Part shown: one piece after another, positions 1-9,370 of the stretch
Numbering within the stretch: position 1 is the first letter of the stretch
Layout: every line of letters begins with the position of its first letter
Notes under the pieces: model-generated
The model's database searches: none
What the model saw: only the letters and a program-made list of their open reading frames with translations
What the model was told of the DNA's origin: nothing
From: an uncultured Acinetobacter sp.
Lineage (GTDB): Bacteria; Pseudomonadota; Gammaproteobacteria; Pseudomonadales; Moraxellaceae
DNA: 64,000 bases
Direction: 5' to 3'
Assembly (NCBI RefSeq): GCF_943914805.1
Contig: NZ_CALUDM010000001.1
Location: 1 to 64,000 of the forward strand
Translations under genes and position numbers: made by a program

Positions 1-245
1 GCTTTCTATTAAATAAAAAGTCTATTTTTATCCTTAGTTTAACTTTCTTGTAACTATTAAATATGGGAATAATTCTTATTATAAATCTCAAACAGAAAAT
101 TATTTTAAAGTTCAATATTATCAATATCTTATATTATTTAAATCAAATAAGAAAGATTATCACTTCGCTCAATATTTATTAACTCAATCAAGTGAAGTGA
201 TTAATCCTATAAAAACAATCTAAATAGTTTTCTAAATAACTTCAA
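1..245. other. AT-rich intergenic region at window edge
   Basis: No convincing gene is visible. The stretch is very AT-rich and lies downstream of the minus-strand gspG stop. One plus-strand frame stays open from about 38 to 223 (61 codons, ending TAA), but it has no usable start codon and no ribosome site, so it is not called as a gene. No intrinsic terminator with a clear GC stem is seen here. Confidence 0.5.
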
Positions 246-683
246 TTAAGGTTGGTAATACACATCCGCATCATTTCCTTCACCACCTTCTTTACCATCA
301 GCACCGAAAGAATATAAATCGAATTTACGCCCTTCAGAACCTGGGATCACATATTGAATATCATTTTCCCAACTGTCTTTAGGATAACCACCTTTCACAT
401 AACCACCAGGCAACCAGTTTTTTGCAGTCGCAGGTTGATTTACCAATGCATCTAAACCGCCTTCTTGTGTATTTGGATAATGTCCATTATCCAATTTATA
501 TTGATCTAAAGCGCCAGCAACGCCTTTTAACGTAATTTTAGTGGTATCAACTTTGGCTTTTTCACCACGGCCCATTACATTGGGTACGATTAACGCCGCT
601 AAAACACCTAAAATCACAATAACAACCATCACTTCGATTAATGTGAAACCTGACTGTTTGCTTTTATTTAACATGCGTTGCAT
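246..683 (-). CDS. gspG: Type II secretion major pseudopilin GspG
   Basis: Major pseudopilin of the type II secretion system, which builds the periplasmic piston-like pseudopilus pushing folded proteins through the secretin. The 145-residue product has a class III prepilin leader: a short basic segment ending SG, then FTLIEVMVVIVIL (cleavage expected after Gly12, with the conserved Glu5 of the mature chain at Glu17). The C-terminus carries the Asp/Gly-rich loop (FGADGKEGGEG) that binds calcium in GspG proteins. A GAGAGA ribosome site lies about 8 bases before the ATG. It follows gspF on the same strand with a 49-base gap. No other gsp gene is present here; scattered gsp loci are known in Acinetobacter. 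Confidence 0.96.
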   Translation of the reverse strand: MQRMLNKSKQSGFTLIEVMVVIVILGVLAALIVPNVMGRGEKAKVDTTKITLKGVAGALDQYKLDNGHYPNTQEGGLDALVNQPATAKNWLPGGYVKGGYPKDSWENDIQYVIPGSEGRKFDLYSFGADGKEGGEGNDADVYYQP

Positions 684-732
684 TCAAAATCTCTCTCAAA
701 TTTCGTTATAAAAATAATAAAATATAGGTCGC

Positions 733-1938
733 TTAGATCATATTGTTCATATTGACGATTGGCAACATCACAGCGATCACAATCACCAAAACAATACCTG
801 CCATGAAAACTAACATTAAAGGTTCTAGCAAAGCCAGTAAGGTTGAAATAAATGAAGATACTTCCCGATCTTGCATATCTGAGGCACGGCTCAACATTCG
901 GTCTAATTCACCAGAAGCTTCACCGCTCTTGATCATTTGTACCATCATTGGTGGAAAGTAACCACAACGCTCAAGTTGCGTTGCTAGATTTCCACCTTCT
1001 GTCACTCTTTCAGCAGCAATATTCACTGCATCACGAATCACCCAATTACTACTGACTGCCGCCCCGATTTTCAATGCATCCACCAATGGTACACCTGACT
1101 GAGTCAAAATAGACAAGGTACTGGCAAATCGTGCCGCATTTATACCACGTGATAATTTACCAAATAATGGCAATCTGAGCGTTAAACGATCAAAGGCATA
1201 ATGCCCAGCAGAAGTGCGTAAGAATCGGATTAATAGAAAAACCCCAACAACACTGGCCACCAGCATGAATGGCCAAGCTTGACGGATTATCTCACTGGCT
1301 TTCATTAGAGCCACTGTAATCCAAGGCAGCGCTTGCTTGCTCTGATCAAATGTTTTGACAATATCTGGAACAACATAGGTCATCAATCCCATGACGATCG
1401 CAAAAGACATAAACATTAGAATAATCGGGTAAATCATGGCACCCTGAATTTTCTTTTGCATCGCAAAACGATTTTCAGTGTAGTCTGATAATTGATCTAA
1501 AATTAAATCTAAATGCCCTGAACGCTCACCCGCTGCTACTGTCGCAATATATAAATCTGGAAATCGTCCCGTTTGTTGCATGGCTTGCGCCAAGGAGTGC
1601 CCTTCTAAAACTTTTGAGCGTGCAGAAAGCAATAAATTTTGCACATGCACTTTTTCACTTTGTTTCGCCACAGCTCGTAAAGCTTCTTCTAAAGGAATCG
1701 CTGCCGCAACTAAAACCGAAAGTTGTCGTGTCATTAATGCTAAATCATAGGCAGAGAATTTACGTTGAAATAACCCAGACGTTTTGTTTTTGTCTTTTTG
1801 CTCCACAGCATCGACAGTTACAGGAATAAGTTCTTTATCCCGTAATTGTTGGCGAATCTGGCGTGCTGAATCTCCCTCTAACACACCTTTTTGCTGTTTT
1901 CCAGAAGTGTCTATCGCAGTAAACTGATATGCTGGCAT
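733..1938 (-). CDS. gspF: Type II secretion inner-membrane platform protein GspF
   Basis: Polytopic inner-membrane platform protein that couples the GspE ATPase to pseudopilus assembly. The 401-residue length is normal. Two tandem T2SSF domains are visible: the first (about 68-195) contains LMTRQLSVLVAAAIPLEEAL, the second (about 270-395) contains ASTLSILTQSGVPLVDALKI, each followed by a hydrophobic segment. Membrane segments lie near 168-190, 222-240 and 375-398. The N-terminus (MPAYQFTAIDTSGKQQKG) is the typical GspF start. It precedes gspG in transcription order and the two probably form one transcript. Confidence 0.96.
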   Translation of the reverse strand: MPAYQFTAIDTSGKQQKGVLEGDSARQIRQQLRDKELIPVTVDAVEQKDKNKTSGLFQRKFSAYDLALMTRQLSVLVAAAIPLEEALRAVAKQSEKVHVQNLLLSARSKVLEGHSLAQAMQQTGRFPDLYIATVAAGERSGHLDLILDQLSDYTENRFAMQKKIQGAMIYPIILMFMSFAIVMGLMTYVVPDIVKTFDQSKQALPWITVALMKASEIIRQAWPFMLVASVVGVFLLIRFLRTSAGHYAFDRLTLRLPLFGKLSRGINAARFASTLSILTQSGVPLVDALKIGAAVSSNWVIRDAVNIAAERVTEGGNLATQLERCGYFPPMMVQMIKSGEASGELDRMLSRASDMQDREVSSFISTLLALLEPLMLVFMAGIVLVIVIAVMLPIVNMNNMI

Positions 1939-2092
1939 TATTATGCTCTAGTTTTCCAAAATTTTTTGATTACGCTGTTGCGTCAAACCCTAAAAATCAT
2001 TCATATTTATGTTTATAAATGATGATCACACTCTAACATAAGCCGAATCTGTACACGATACAATTTCATCACTGAGCCATTGAATATTCTAT

Positions 2093-4318
2093 ATGCCGAA
2101 CACAATTGATACGCCACAACACATTCACCGTATTCAGGTTGCTGTTCCTGTCTATTTGAACGACTGTTTTGACTATCAAGTCAGTGCTGAACAATATGCT
2201 CAAGCAGAAGTCGGCGCACGTGTTGCGGTTTCTTTCGGCAGACAAAATCTTGTTGGCATCATTGTTAAAAAAATTGCATCTGATGAACCTGTAGACTCAC
2301 ATTTCAAACTCAAATTCATCACTGAACTCTTAGATGATCAAGCGATTTTAGACCATAAAGTTTTAAGTTTATTGACATGGTCTGCGCAATATTATCAATT
2401 CCCAATTGGTGAGGTCATTCAAACGGCCTTACCGACCTTATTGCGTCAAGGTAAACCCTATAATCTTTTGGCGCGTGTTTGGAAAGTCTTGGATTTAAAT
2501 GCTGAAGACAAAGTAAAACGTTCTGAGAAGCAACAAGAAGCCTATAAAATTTTAAAATTGCACCCTCAAGGTACGCATGAAAATATCCTTAATTTAAGTG
2601 GAATCGAAACAGCGACTTTAAAAGCACTTGAGAAAAAAGAAATCGTCCGTTGTGATTTAGAAGAACAAAATGTAACGCCAGAACCTGTGCAATTGGCACA
2701 AATGCCCTTAACGCCAAATGAAGATCAAAAGAAAGCCATTCAAACAATTTTGAAAGCGCAAAATAAATACCAAGCATTTTTATTGGATGGTTTAACAGGC
2801 AGTGGTAAAACAGAAGTTTATTTACAAGTGATGTATGAGGTTTTAAAGCAAGGTAAACAAGTGCTTGTTCTAGTACCCGAAATTGGTTTAACCCCACAAA
2901 CCATTAGCCGTTTTCAATCACGCTTTCATTGCAATATAGCGCTACTGCATTCAGGTCTAAACGACACTAAACGCTTACAAGCTTGGCAACATGCACAAAC
3001 GGGCAAAGCTTCAATCATTCTCGGTACACGCTCGGCAATTTATACGCCTTTACCCAATTTGGGCTTAATTATTTTAGATGAAGAACATGACCTATCATTT
3101 AAACAACAAGAAGGTTTTCGCTATCATGCACGTGATGTCGCCATGTATCGCGCACACCTTGAAAATTGTCCGATTATTTTGGGTTCTGCTACACCAAGTA
3201 TCGATAGTTATTATCTCGCACGTCAAGAAAAGCTCACACGTATCGAATTAAACCAACGTGCAGGTTCGGCAGTGATGCCTAAAATGCATTTAATCGATTT
3301 AAAAGTCGCTAAAAAACAAAATGGGCTAAGTGATACTTTAATCGCTGAGATCAAAAAACGCTTAGAAAAAAAAGAACAGGTTTTAATTTTCTTAAACCGT
3401 CGTGGTTATGCACCTGTTTTAATTTGTGAAAGTTGTGGTTGGCAAGCCAATTGCCCACATTGCGATGCGCACTTTACTTTGCATCTCAAACCTTATCAGC
3501 ATTTACATTGTCATCATTGTGGCACGATTAATCGACTGCCAGATGCATGTCCAAAGTGCAATCAGACACAATTGAAACCGATTGGCATGGGGACAGCCAA
3601 AGTAGAAGAAACATTAAATGAGCTCTTCCCGAATTTTCCTGTATTGCGCGTAGATCGTGACTCGACCAGTCGTGTTGGAAGTTGGCAACGCCTTTATGAT
3701 CAAATTCAAAAGAGTGAACCCACTATCTTACTAGGGACGCAAATGCTCGCCAAAGGACATCATTTTCCTTACGTGACCTTAGTGGCTATTTTAGATATTG
3801 ATGCAGGTTTATTAAGTGTGGATTTCCGTGCAACAGAACGCACGGCACAATTAATCATTCAAGTTGCAGGGCGTGCAGGGCGTGGTGAAAAGAAGGGCGA
3901 AGTCTATTTACAGACTTTACGACCAGATCATCCGCTCTTAACTACTTTGATCGAAAAAGATTATCGTGCTTTTGCCAAACAGACGTTAAAAGAGCGTCAA
4001 GTGGCATTACTCCCGCCCGCTCGTTATGCCATTTTGATTCGTTGTGAATCTAAAAATCAGGATGAAAATTTAAAATTTCTCACTGAAATGGCGCAATTAC
4101 TTAGACAAAATTCTGAGGAAAATTTAATTGATATTTGGGGGCCAATCCCTGCACCGATGGAACGTAAGGCAGGTCGTTATCAGGCACATGTAGTATTGCT
4201 GTCGCAAGATCGGGCAAAAATGCATTTCTACATTCGCCAATGGTGGCAAAACCTATTACATCAAAAACCATCCAATATGAAAGTGACGATTGATGTCGAT
4301 CCACAAGAATTGAGTTAA
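2093..4318 (+). CDS. priA: Primosomal helicase PriA
   Basis: Superfamily 2 3'-to-5' helicase that recognises abandoned forks and D-loops and reloads the replisome. The 741-residue protein has an N-terminal DNA-binding domain (about 15-115), Walker A GLTGSGKTEVY near 232, a DEEH box near 327, and a zinc-binding insertion at about 444-486 with four CxxC-type cysteine pairs (CESCGW, CPHC, CHHC, CPKC). The C-terminal helicase motif region (LAKGHHFPYVTLV, VAGRAGRG) is intact. The ATG at 2093 fits the family N-terminus, although no strong Shine-Dalgarno is seen. It is transcribed divergently from gspF, with about 154 bases between them. Its product works with the RecBCD enzyme encoded later in the window during break repair. 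Confidence 0.97.
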   Translation: MPNTIDTPQHIHRIQVAVPVYLNDCFDYQVSAEQYAQAEVGARVAVSFGRQNLVGIIVKKIASDEPVDSHFKLKFITELLDDQAILDHKVLSLLTWSAQYYQFPIGEVIQTALPTLLRQGKPYNLLARVWKVLDLNAEDKVKRSEKQQEAYKILKLHPQGTHENILNLSGIETATLKALEKKEIVRCDLEEQNVTPEPVQLAQMPLTPNEDQKKAIQTILKAQNKYQAFLLDGLTGSGKTEVYLQVMYEVLKQGKQVLVLVPEIGLTPQTISRFQSRFHCNIALLHSGLNDTKRLQAWQHAQTGKASIILGTRSAIYTPLPNLGLIILDEEHDLSFKQQEGFRYHARDVAMYRAHLENCPIILGSATPSIDSYYLARQEKLTRIELNQRAGSAVMPKMHLIDLKVAKKQNGLSDTLIAEIKKRLEKKEQVLIFLNRRGYAPVLICESCGWQANCPHCDAHFTLHLKPYQHLHCHHCGTINRLPDACPKCNQTQLKPIGMGTAKVEETLNELFPNFPVLRVDRDSTSRVGSWQRLYDQIQKSEPTILLGTQMLAKGHHFPYVTLVAILDIDAGLLSVDFRATERTAQLIIQVAGRAGRGEKKGEVYLQTLRPDHPLLTTLIEKDYRAFAKQTLKERQVALLPPARYAILIRCESKNQDENLKFLTEMAQLLRQNSEENLIDIWGPIPAPMERKAGRYQAHVVLLSQDRAKMHFYIRQWWQNLLHQKPSNMKVTIDVDPQELS

Positions 4319-4485
4319 GGATTTTTTAGAATAGAAATGATTTAAGATTAGGTTATTTCAAGGTCAATTTTTAATAACCATCATCAAAACTAGATTTTAG
4401 AGAAAATTACCACACAAATACCGTTAAATCAGTCACAAAACCAAGTTACAATTCGCATAGAAAGAGAAAGACAAAAGGCGCAGGG

Positions 4486-6378
4486 ATGTCATTGTTATTA
4501 CAAATTACTATTTTCCTCGGTGCAGCTCTATTACTGGTACCTTTAGGAAAAAAACTCGGGATCGCCACAGTACTCGGCTATTTATTCACTGGAATCATCC
4601 TTGGGCCTAGTGTATTTAATATTGCCAATGACCCAGAAGAAATCATGCATCTTGCCGAATTTGGCGTGATTCTACTGATGTTTTTGATTGGCTTGGAACT
4701 TCGCCCGCAACGGCTTTGGGAAATGCGTCAATCCATCTTCGTCATGGGAACATTACAAGTTGTTGCAACAGGGCTTGTGCTGATGGGAACAGTTTATCTG
4801 CTTCTGCAACAATCACTTTCTGCAAGCTTCGTGATTGGATTCGCCCTCGCTCTTTCTTCAACAGCATTCGTCTTACAACTACTTGCTGAAAAACAGCAGC
4901 TCAATACCACACATGGTCAACAATCTTTCTCAATTTTGCTCTTTCAAGATATTGCAGCCATTCCATTACTCGCAATCATTCCTCTTTTAGCAGGCGGTGA
5001 AACAACCCATCATGGAATTGCATACTTTGCTGGAATCATTGCAACATTCACAGGATTGTTTTTATTCAGCCGTTATGTGATGCGCCCTTTTTTCCGCTTT
5101 GTCGCTAAAAGTGGTGCAACAGAACTGATTACAGCGGTTGGACTTTTCATCGTTCTTGGCGTTGTTTTATTGATGGATTTTATCGGAATCAGTACCACAT
5201 TAGGCGCATTCCTCACAGGCGTATTGTTAGCTGATTCAGAGTTTCGCCATGAATTAGAGGCCAGTATTGCTCCATTTAAAGGGCTATTACTCGGTCTATT
5301 CTTTATGACGGTCGGGATGACCACACAATTGTCTTTAATTGTTGATATGCCTTTACTGATCATTGGAGGTGCACTGGCTTTGATTTTGATCAAAGCACTG
5401 GTGATGGTTGTCATTGCTCGCTTGAAGAAAATGAGTTGGTCAAATAGCTTAATGGTTGCTGTCTGTTTGGCTCAAGGCGGTGAATTTGCATTTGTGGTAC
5501 TTAATGTTGCCAAAAGTGAAAAAGTACTTACTCAAGCGATCATAGAACCGATCATCTTAGTTGTGACACTTTCTATGGTAATGACGCCGATTTTCTTCTG
5601 GCTGGTCAACAATAAAATCGTTCCGTTACTGAATAGAGGAGTTGAACCGAAATATGATGATATTCCCAATCAACATCCAGCCTTAATCATTGCTGGTTTT
5701 GGCCGTGTTGGACAAATTGTTGCACGTTTAGCACGTATACAACATTTTCAATTTACAGCGATTGATAATAATTTACAAAGAATCGATTTTGTTCGTCGTT
5801 ATGGTGGGACATTATATTATGGTGATGTGACTTTACCTGATCTATTACGTTCAGCAGGTATTGAGCATGCCAAAGTTTTTGTTTTAGCGATTGATGATGT
5901 TGAAGACTCAATGAATGTTGCACGGCATATTCGCTTGAATTATCCAAATATCACTTTATTAGCTCGCGCTCGTGATCGTCACCATACGCATTTATTACGT
6001 GATTTAGGTGTTAAACATATTTGGCGTGAAACCTATCTGACTTCTTTAGGTATGGGTTATCGAATGCTCTGTGAATTGGGTCTTTCTAAAGAAAAAGCCT
6101 ACGACAGTATTGAAATATTCCGAAACTACGATGAGCAATTATTAGCTCGACAACAACATATTTATGCCGATGAGCAAAAAGTGTTTGAAAGCTATAAAAA
6201 TTTCCTATCGGAGCTCGAACATTTATTCGAAAGTGATACACAAGCTGCTACTCAAGATCCAACTCAATTTAAAGATGATCCAAATCAGGATGAATCAGGG
6301 CTTGAGCGAGTAAATGTTTCACATACTGAACAAGATCGAATCAATGTCACTCGAGATAATGACAATTCACCTTTATAA
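4486..6378 (+). CDS. Monovalent cation:proton antiporter-2 family protein (KefB/KefC-like)
   Basis: CPA2-family K+/H+ antiporter or K+ efflux protein of the inner membrane. About the first 385 residues form a Na+/H+-exchanger domain of some 12 hydrophobic segments, with family features such as LLMFLIGLEL near 65 and TTLGAFLTGVLLADSEFRHE near 240. A linker leads to a RCK/TrkA-N nucleotide-binding domain starting near 402 with the Rossmann motif GFGRVGQIVARL. The last 70 residues are acidic and low complexity. The ATG has an AAGG ribosome site 8 bases upstream. No KefF/KefG ancillary gene is adjacent, so glutathione gating is unproven. KefB, KefC and YbaL are all possible subfamilies. Confidence 0.88.
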   Translation: MSLLLQITIFLGAALLLVPLGKKLGIATVLGYLFTGIILGPSVFNIANDPEEIMHLAEFGVILLMFLIGLELRPQRLWEMRQSIFVMGTLQVVATGLVLMGTVYLLLQQSLSASFVIGFALALSSTAFVLQLLAEKQQLNTTHGQQSFSILLFQDIAAIPLLAIIPLLAGGETTHHGIAYFAGIIATFTGLFLFSRYVMRPFFRFVAKSGATELITAVGLFIVLGVVLLMDFIGISTTLGAFLTGVLLADSEFRHELEASIAPFKGLLLGLFFMTVGMTTQLSLIVDMPLLIIGGALALILIKALVMVVIARLKKMSWSNSLMVAVCLAQGGEFAFVVLNVAKSEKVLTQAIIEPIILVVTLSMVMTPIFFWLVNNKIVPLLNRGVEPKYDDIPNQHPALIIAGFGRVGQIVARLARIQHFQFTAIDNNLQRIDFVRRYGGTLYYGDVTLPDLLRSAGIEHAKVFVLAIDDVEDSMNVARHIRLNYPNITLLARARDRHHTHLLRDLGVKHIWRETYLTSLGMGYRMLCELGLSKEKAYDSIEIFRNYDEQLLARQQHIYADEQKVFESYKNFLSELEHLFESDTQAATQDPTQFKDDPNQDESGLERVNVSHTEQDRINVTRDNDNSPL

Positions 6379-6473
6379 ATGATCAAGTTTTTCCTTATAA
6401 AATGAATTTTCAATAAGATGAAACTTGTGATTTGAGATATCGTCACCATCTAAGCAGGGATTTGGAGAATTTT

Positions 6474-7349
6474 ATGTCTGATTTACGTCAACGTTTTTAT
6501 ATTGAAGATAGTCCTGTGCGTGGTGAAGTTGTGCATCTAGAAGAAGCACTACAAACAATTTTGGCTCAACGAAGCTATGCACCTGCTGTACAGATTTTAT
6601 TAGGTGAAATGCTCAGCGCAACCGCTTTGTTAGCAAGTACATTAAAAATCAAAGGACGTATCAGCTTACAAATTCAGGCGCAAGGCACATTTAAATGGGC
6701 AATGGCTGAATGCAACCACTTAGGTGATGTTCGAGCTTTGGCAGATTACGAAGAAGATCCTCGTTTTATGCAAGGTGAAGACAGTCGTGCCGTGCTTGCA
6801 GCATTGGTCAAACCTGTTTTATTTATTAACATTGAACCTGAGTTTGGTGAGCGTTATCAAGGGATTGTTGCCTTAGATCAACCGACTTTAGCAGGTTGTT
6901 TAATGCAATATTATGATTTATCGGCTCAGATTCCAACCCGTATTGTCCTCGCAAGTTCTGCACAACGTTCGGGTGGTTTACTCATTCAATTATTACCACG
7001 TAATAATGAAGAAGAACAACAACGTGTAGATGAAGACTTGTGGCCTCGTTTGACGATGCTGACTGAAACGCTTAAACCAGCAGAGTTAACAGATTTACCT
7101 GCGCAAGACATTCTTTACCGTTTATATAACGAAGAAGAAGTGCGTCTTCCTGAAGTTGAAAAACTTCAATTTAGCTGCACATGTTCTCGTGATAAATGTA
7201 AAAATGCCTTGACTCAAATTGGCTTGGAAGCAGTCAAAGAAACTCTAGAAATCCAAAACCCAATTGAGATGGATTGTCAATTCTGTAATAAGAAATATCA
7301 ATTCACGGCAAAAGAGGCATTGGATCTTTTCGGTGAACATTTAAGCTAA
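6474..7349 (+). CDS. hslO: Redox-activated chaperone Hsp33
   Basis: Cytosolic holdase switched on by oxidative unfolding. It protects proteins during combined oxidant and heat stress. The C-terminal redox switch is complete: CTC-(x4)-C near residues 233-239 and CQFC near 267-270 are the four zinc ligands. The product is 291 residues, the usual length. I chose the ATG at 6474 because GGAG lies 6 bases before it and the chain then begins MSDLRQRFYIED, as in the family; an in-frame TTG at 6432 would add 14 unlikely residues. It follows the antiporter gene by 95 bases and ends at a strong hairpin at 7386-7420. Confidence 0.96.
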   Translation: MSDLRQRFYIEDSPVRGEVVHLEEALQTILAQRSYAPAVQILLGEMLSATALLASTLKIKGRISLQIQAQGTFKWAMAECNHLGDVRALADYEEDPRFMQGEDSRAVLAALVKPVLFINIEPEFGERYQGIVALDQPTLAGCLMQYYDLSAQIPTRIVLASSAQRSGGLLIQLLPRNNEEEQQRVDEDLWPRLTMLTETLKPAELTDLPAQDILYRLYNEEEVRLPEVEKLQFSCTCSRDKCKNALTQIGLEAVKETLEIQNPIEMDCQFCNKKYQFTAKEALDLFGEHLS

Positions 7350-7385
7350 ATAATTTAAGCTAAGTGTAAAGTAGCAAATATTTAA

Positions 7386-7420
7386 CCCGAAATAAGTTTA
7401 TTCGCTAAACTTATTTCGGG
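7386..7420 (+). terminator. Perfect stem-loop after hslO, probable terminator
   Basis: Two perfectly complementary 15-base arms (7386-7400 and 7406-7420) flank a five-base TTCGC loop. The outer base pairs are CCCG/CGGG. The downstream tract ATTCCTTTCAC is only moderately T-rich, so it may also serve as an RNA 3'-end stabiliser. It lies 36 bases after the hslO stop. Confidence 0.6.
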
Positions 7421-7551
7421 ATTCCTTTCACAAGATCTAACTTCTTTTCTATTTAAGCTTCAATAAATAAAACTTCTGAATTTACAGAATCAATCCAATT
7501 CGCCTATAGATAACTTTTGAAACAATAACAACACCATTCGCCCCTTCCATC

Positions 7552-7579
7552 TTGTTCAAAAAAAGCATAAAAATAGAAT
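7552..7579 (+). promoter_or_regulatory. Possible promoter for cbpA
   Basis: TTGTTC (7552-7557), a 16-base spacer and TAGAAT (7574-7579) resemble a sigma-70 promoter. Transcription would start near 7586, just ahead of the cbpA start. No heat-shock-type -35/-10 pair was recognised. This is a weak match. Confidence 0.3.
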
Positions 7580-7606
7580 AAAGCTAAACAAATAATGACT
7601 TTAAAT

Positions 7607-8584
7607 ATGGCAAAAAACTTCTATGAGGAATTAGGTGTCGCTAAAACAGCAACACCCGACGAAATTAAAAAGGCTTATCGCAAATTAGCTAGAAAATACC
7701 ATCCAGATGTAAGCAAGGAAGCCAATGCTGAAGAAAAAATGCAGGCCATCAATGTCGCTTATGACACACTTGGCGATGAAGAAAAGAAAAAGCAATATGA
7801 CTTTGAATTAGAACATCCACAAGGTTTTGGTGGTTTTGGACAAGGTTCTGGCGGCTTTGGGCAAGGTTCAGGTGGTTTTGGTGATGGGCAATATTATCAG
7901 CAAAGTCACCAAGGCAATGCACAAGACTTTAGCGGATTTGAAGATTTATTCGGTCGCTTTGGTGGCGGTTTTGGCGGTGGTCAGCAGCATGATTTTGGTC
8001 AACGTGGTTCTAGACAACAAAGAAGCTATAAGGGTGAAGACCAACATGCCAGTATAGAAGTTCCGATTGATGTTGCCTACGAAGGCTCAACGCAAAGCAT
8101 TACCCTACAAATCCCAACTTATAATGCTTATGGTGAACCTGAAGTTCAGCGTAAAACCTTACAAGTTAAAATTCCAAAAGGCATGAAAGAAGGACAACAA
8201 ATTCGTCTTTCTAAGCAAGGTCAAGCTGGGATCAATGGTGGTGAAAATGGTGATTTGTACATCGAAATTCAGTACCAAGATACCGACCGTATTCGAGTGG
8301 AAGGCGCTGATGTGTATTACACCGTTGATGTCACACCTTGGGAAGCAGCACTCGGACAAAGTATTGAGGTCAGTACGCCCGCAGGGAAAGTAAAAGTCAC
8401 CGTTCCTAAAAATGCCAAAAGCAATCAACAATTACGTTTAAAAGACAAAGGAATACCAAATAAAACACCTGGACACTTATATTTGGTGATTAATATTGTA
8501 TATCCAAAAGCAGAAACAGAAACCCAGCAAAAAGCTTATCAAGACTTTGCTGATGCTTTTTCACATTTTAATCCTCGTTCATAA
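7607..8584 (+). CDS. cbpA: DnaJ-class co-chaperone, CbpA type
   Basis: Type II J-domain co-chaperone that stimulates the DnaK ATPase; in E. coli CbpA also binds curved DNA. The J domain occupies about residues 2-68 and keeps the HPD triplet (KYHPDVS). A Gly/Phe-rich linker with imperfect repeats of GFGQGSG follows (about 74-130). There is no CxxCxGxG zinc region, which separates it from DnaJ. Two C-terminal substrate-binding beta domains complete the roughly 325-residue chain. ATGs at 7595 and 7607 are both possible; the second gives the usual start MAKNFYEELGV. The cbpM gene follows after 38 bases, confirming the CbpA assignment. Confidence 0.92.
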   Translation: MAKNFYEELGVAKTATPDEIKKAYRKLARKYHPDVSKEANAEEKMQAINVAYDTLGDEEKKKQYDFELEHPQGFGGFGQGSGGFGQGSGGFGDGQYYQQSHQGNAQDFSGFEDLFGRFGGGFGGGQQHDFGQRGSRQQRSYKGEDQHASIEVPIDVAYEGSTQSITLQIPTYNAYGEPEVQRKTLQVKIPKGMKEGQQIRLSKQGQAGINGGENGDLYIEIQYQDTDRIRVEGADVYYTVDVTPWEAALGQSIEVSTPAGKVKVTVPKNAKSNQQLRLKDKGIPNKTPGHLYLVINIVYPKAETETQQKAYQDFADAFSHFNPRS

Positions 8585-8622
8585 ACCTGTATGCAAATTA
8601 ACAATGTCAAAGGAGAGCAATC

Positions 8623-8955
8623 ATGACAACTATTCAATATCGTGAGATTGTCTATGACGGTTATCAGGATGCAGAAATCGTAGACGAAAATTTAAATTTA
8701 GATCTGAAACGCTTTGCGCAAGCATGCGGTCAAAGTCCTGATTGGATTTTGCAATTGCTTGAATATGAAATTTTACCGGCTCGCCCTGAAGATCGTATTC
8801 ATCAATTCTTTGGAGAAGATATTTCACGTGCTCGCCGAGCTTATCGTCTACAACGTGACTTTGAAGCCAGCCTGTCCGCCGTCGCAATGATGATGGATTT
8901 AATTGATGAAGTTCAACAATTACGCAAACAAGTCAAACACTTTCACTTTGAATAA
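8623..8955 (+). CDS. cbpM: Chaperone modulator CbpM
   Basis: Small MerR-like regulator that binds the J domain of CbpA and inhibits its co-chaperone activity. The 110-residue protein has a short N-terminal strand region, a central helical segment with LLEYEILPARPE, and a C-terminal coiled segment (DLIDEVQQLRKQVKHF) typical of CbpM. A strong AGGAG lies 8 bases upstream of the ATG. Position directly behind cbpA is the conserved arrangement and implies co-transcription. Confidence 0.9.
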   Translation: MTTIQYREIVYDGYQDAEIVDENLNLDLKRFAQACGQSPDWILQLLEYEILPARPEDRIHQFFGEDISRARRAYRLQRDFEASLSAVAMMMDLIDEVQQLRKQVKHFHFE

Positions 8956-8986
8956 CGCTAATTCATTTCAAATTGTTAATAGCTAG

Positions 8987-9011
8987 TGACAGGTTAATAT
9001 TTAACCTGTCA
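8987..9011. repeat. Perfect palindrome between cbpM and the YdcH gene
   Basis: Two 11-base arms, TGACAGGTTAA and TTAACCTGTCA, are separated by TAT. There is no following T-run, so it is a weak terminator candidate; an operator for the downstream gene or an RNA-stabilising hairpin is equally possible. Confidence 0.5.
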
Positions 9012-9093
9012 TGATCAGCAACCTGTACTTTATGTTTTGCTAAGTTGTTTTTGTTAATCGATTAAAATCTTTTACACGAGGTGACGTGCTACC

Positions 9094-9363
9094 ATGAACT
9101 CTAAGGTAATGAATAAAAAGCTTAAACTGATGTTTCCTGAGCACAGAGAGCTGATGTGTACTTTAAAACAAGAAGACCCACATTTTGCTAAACTTTTGAC
9201 AGATCACGATCAACTGGATCGTGAAATTAGCCAACTTGAACTTGATCCCATTAATCATATTCATGCGGACATTGAACTGCTGAAACGTAAAAAATTAAAA
9301 TTAAAAGATCAACTTTATCTTATTCTACAAAAAGCAGCCCAAATGAATCCTCAAACAGAATAA
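9094..9363 (+). CDS. YdcH/DUF465 family small protein
   Basis: An 89-residue, highly charged, probably helical protein. The segment LLTDHDQLDREISQLE followed by LKRKKLKLKDQLYLIL matches the DUF465 (YdcH) pattern: two helices, the second a run of Lys/Leu ending the domain. The family's biochemical role is not established. A GAGGTGA ribosome site lies 9 bases before the ATG. The N-terminal 20 residues are an extension relative to the shortest family members. It converges with the CorA-like gene, leaving only 7 bases between the stops. Confidence 0.85.
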   Translation: MNSKVMNKKLKLMFPEHRELMCTLKQEDPHFAKLLTDHDQLDREISQLELDPINHIHADIELLKRKKLKLKDQLYLILQKAAQMNPQTE

Positions 9364-9370
9364 CGGTTGA

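Noticed and set aside
6432..6473. TTG start extending Hsp33 by 14 residues
   Set aside because: The ATG at 6474 has a good ribosome site and gives the conserved N-terminus.
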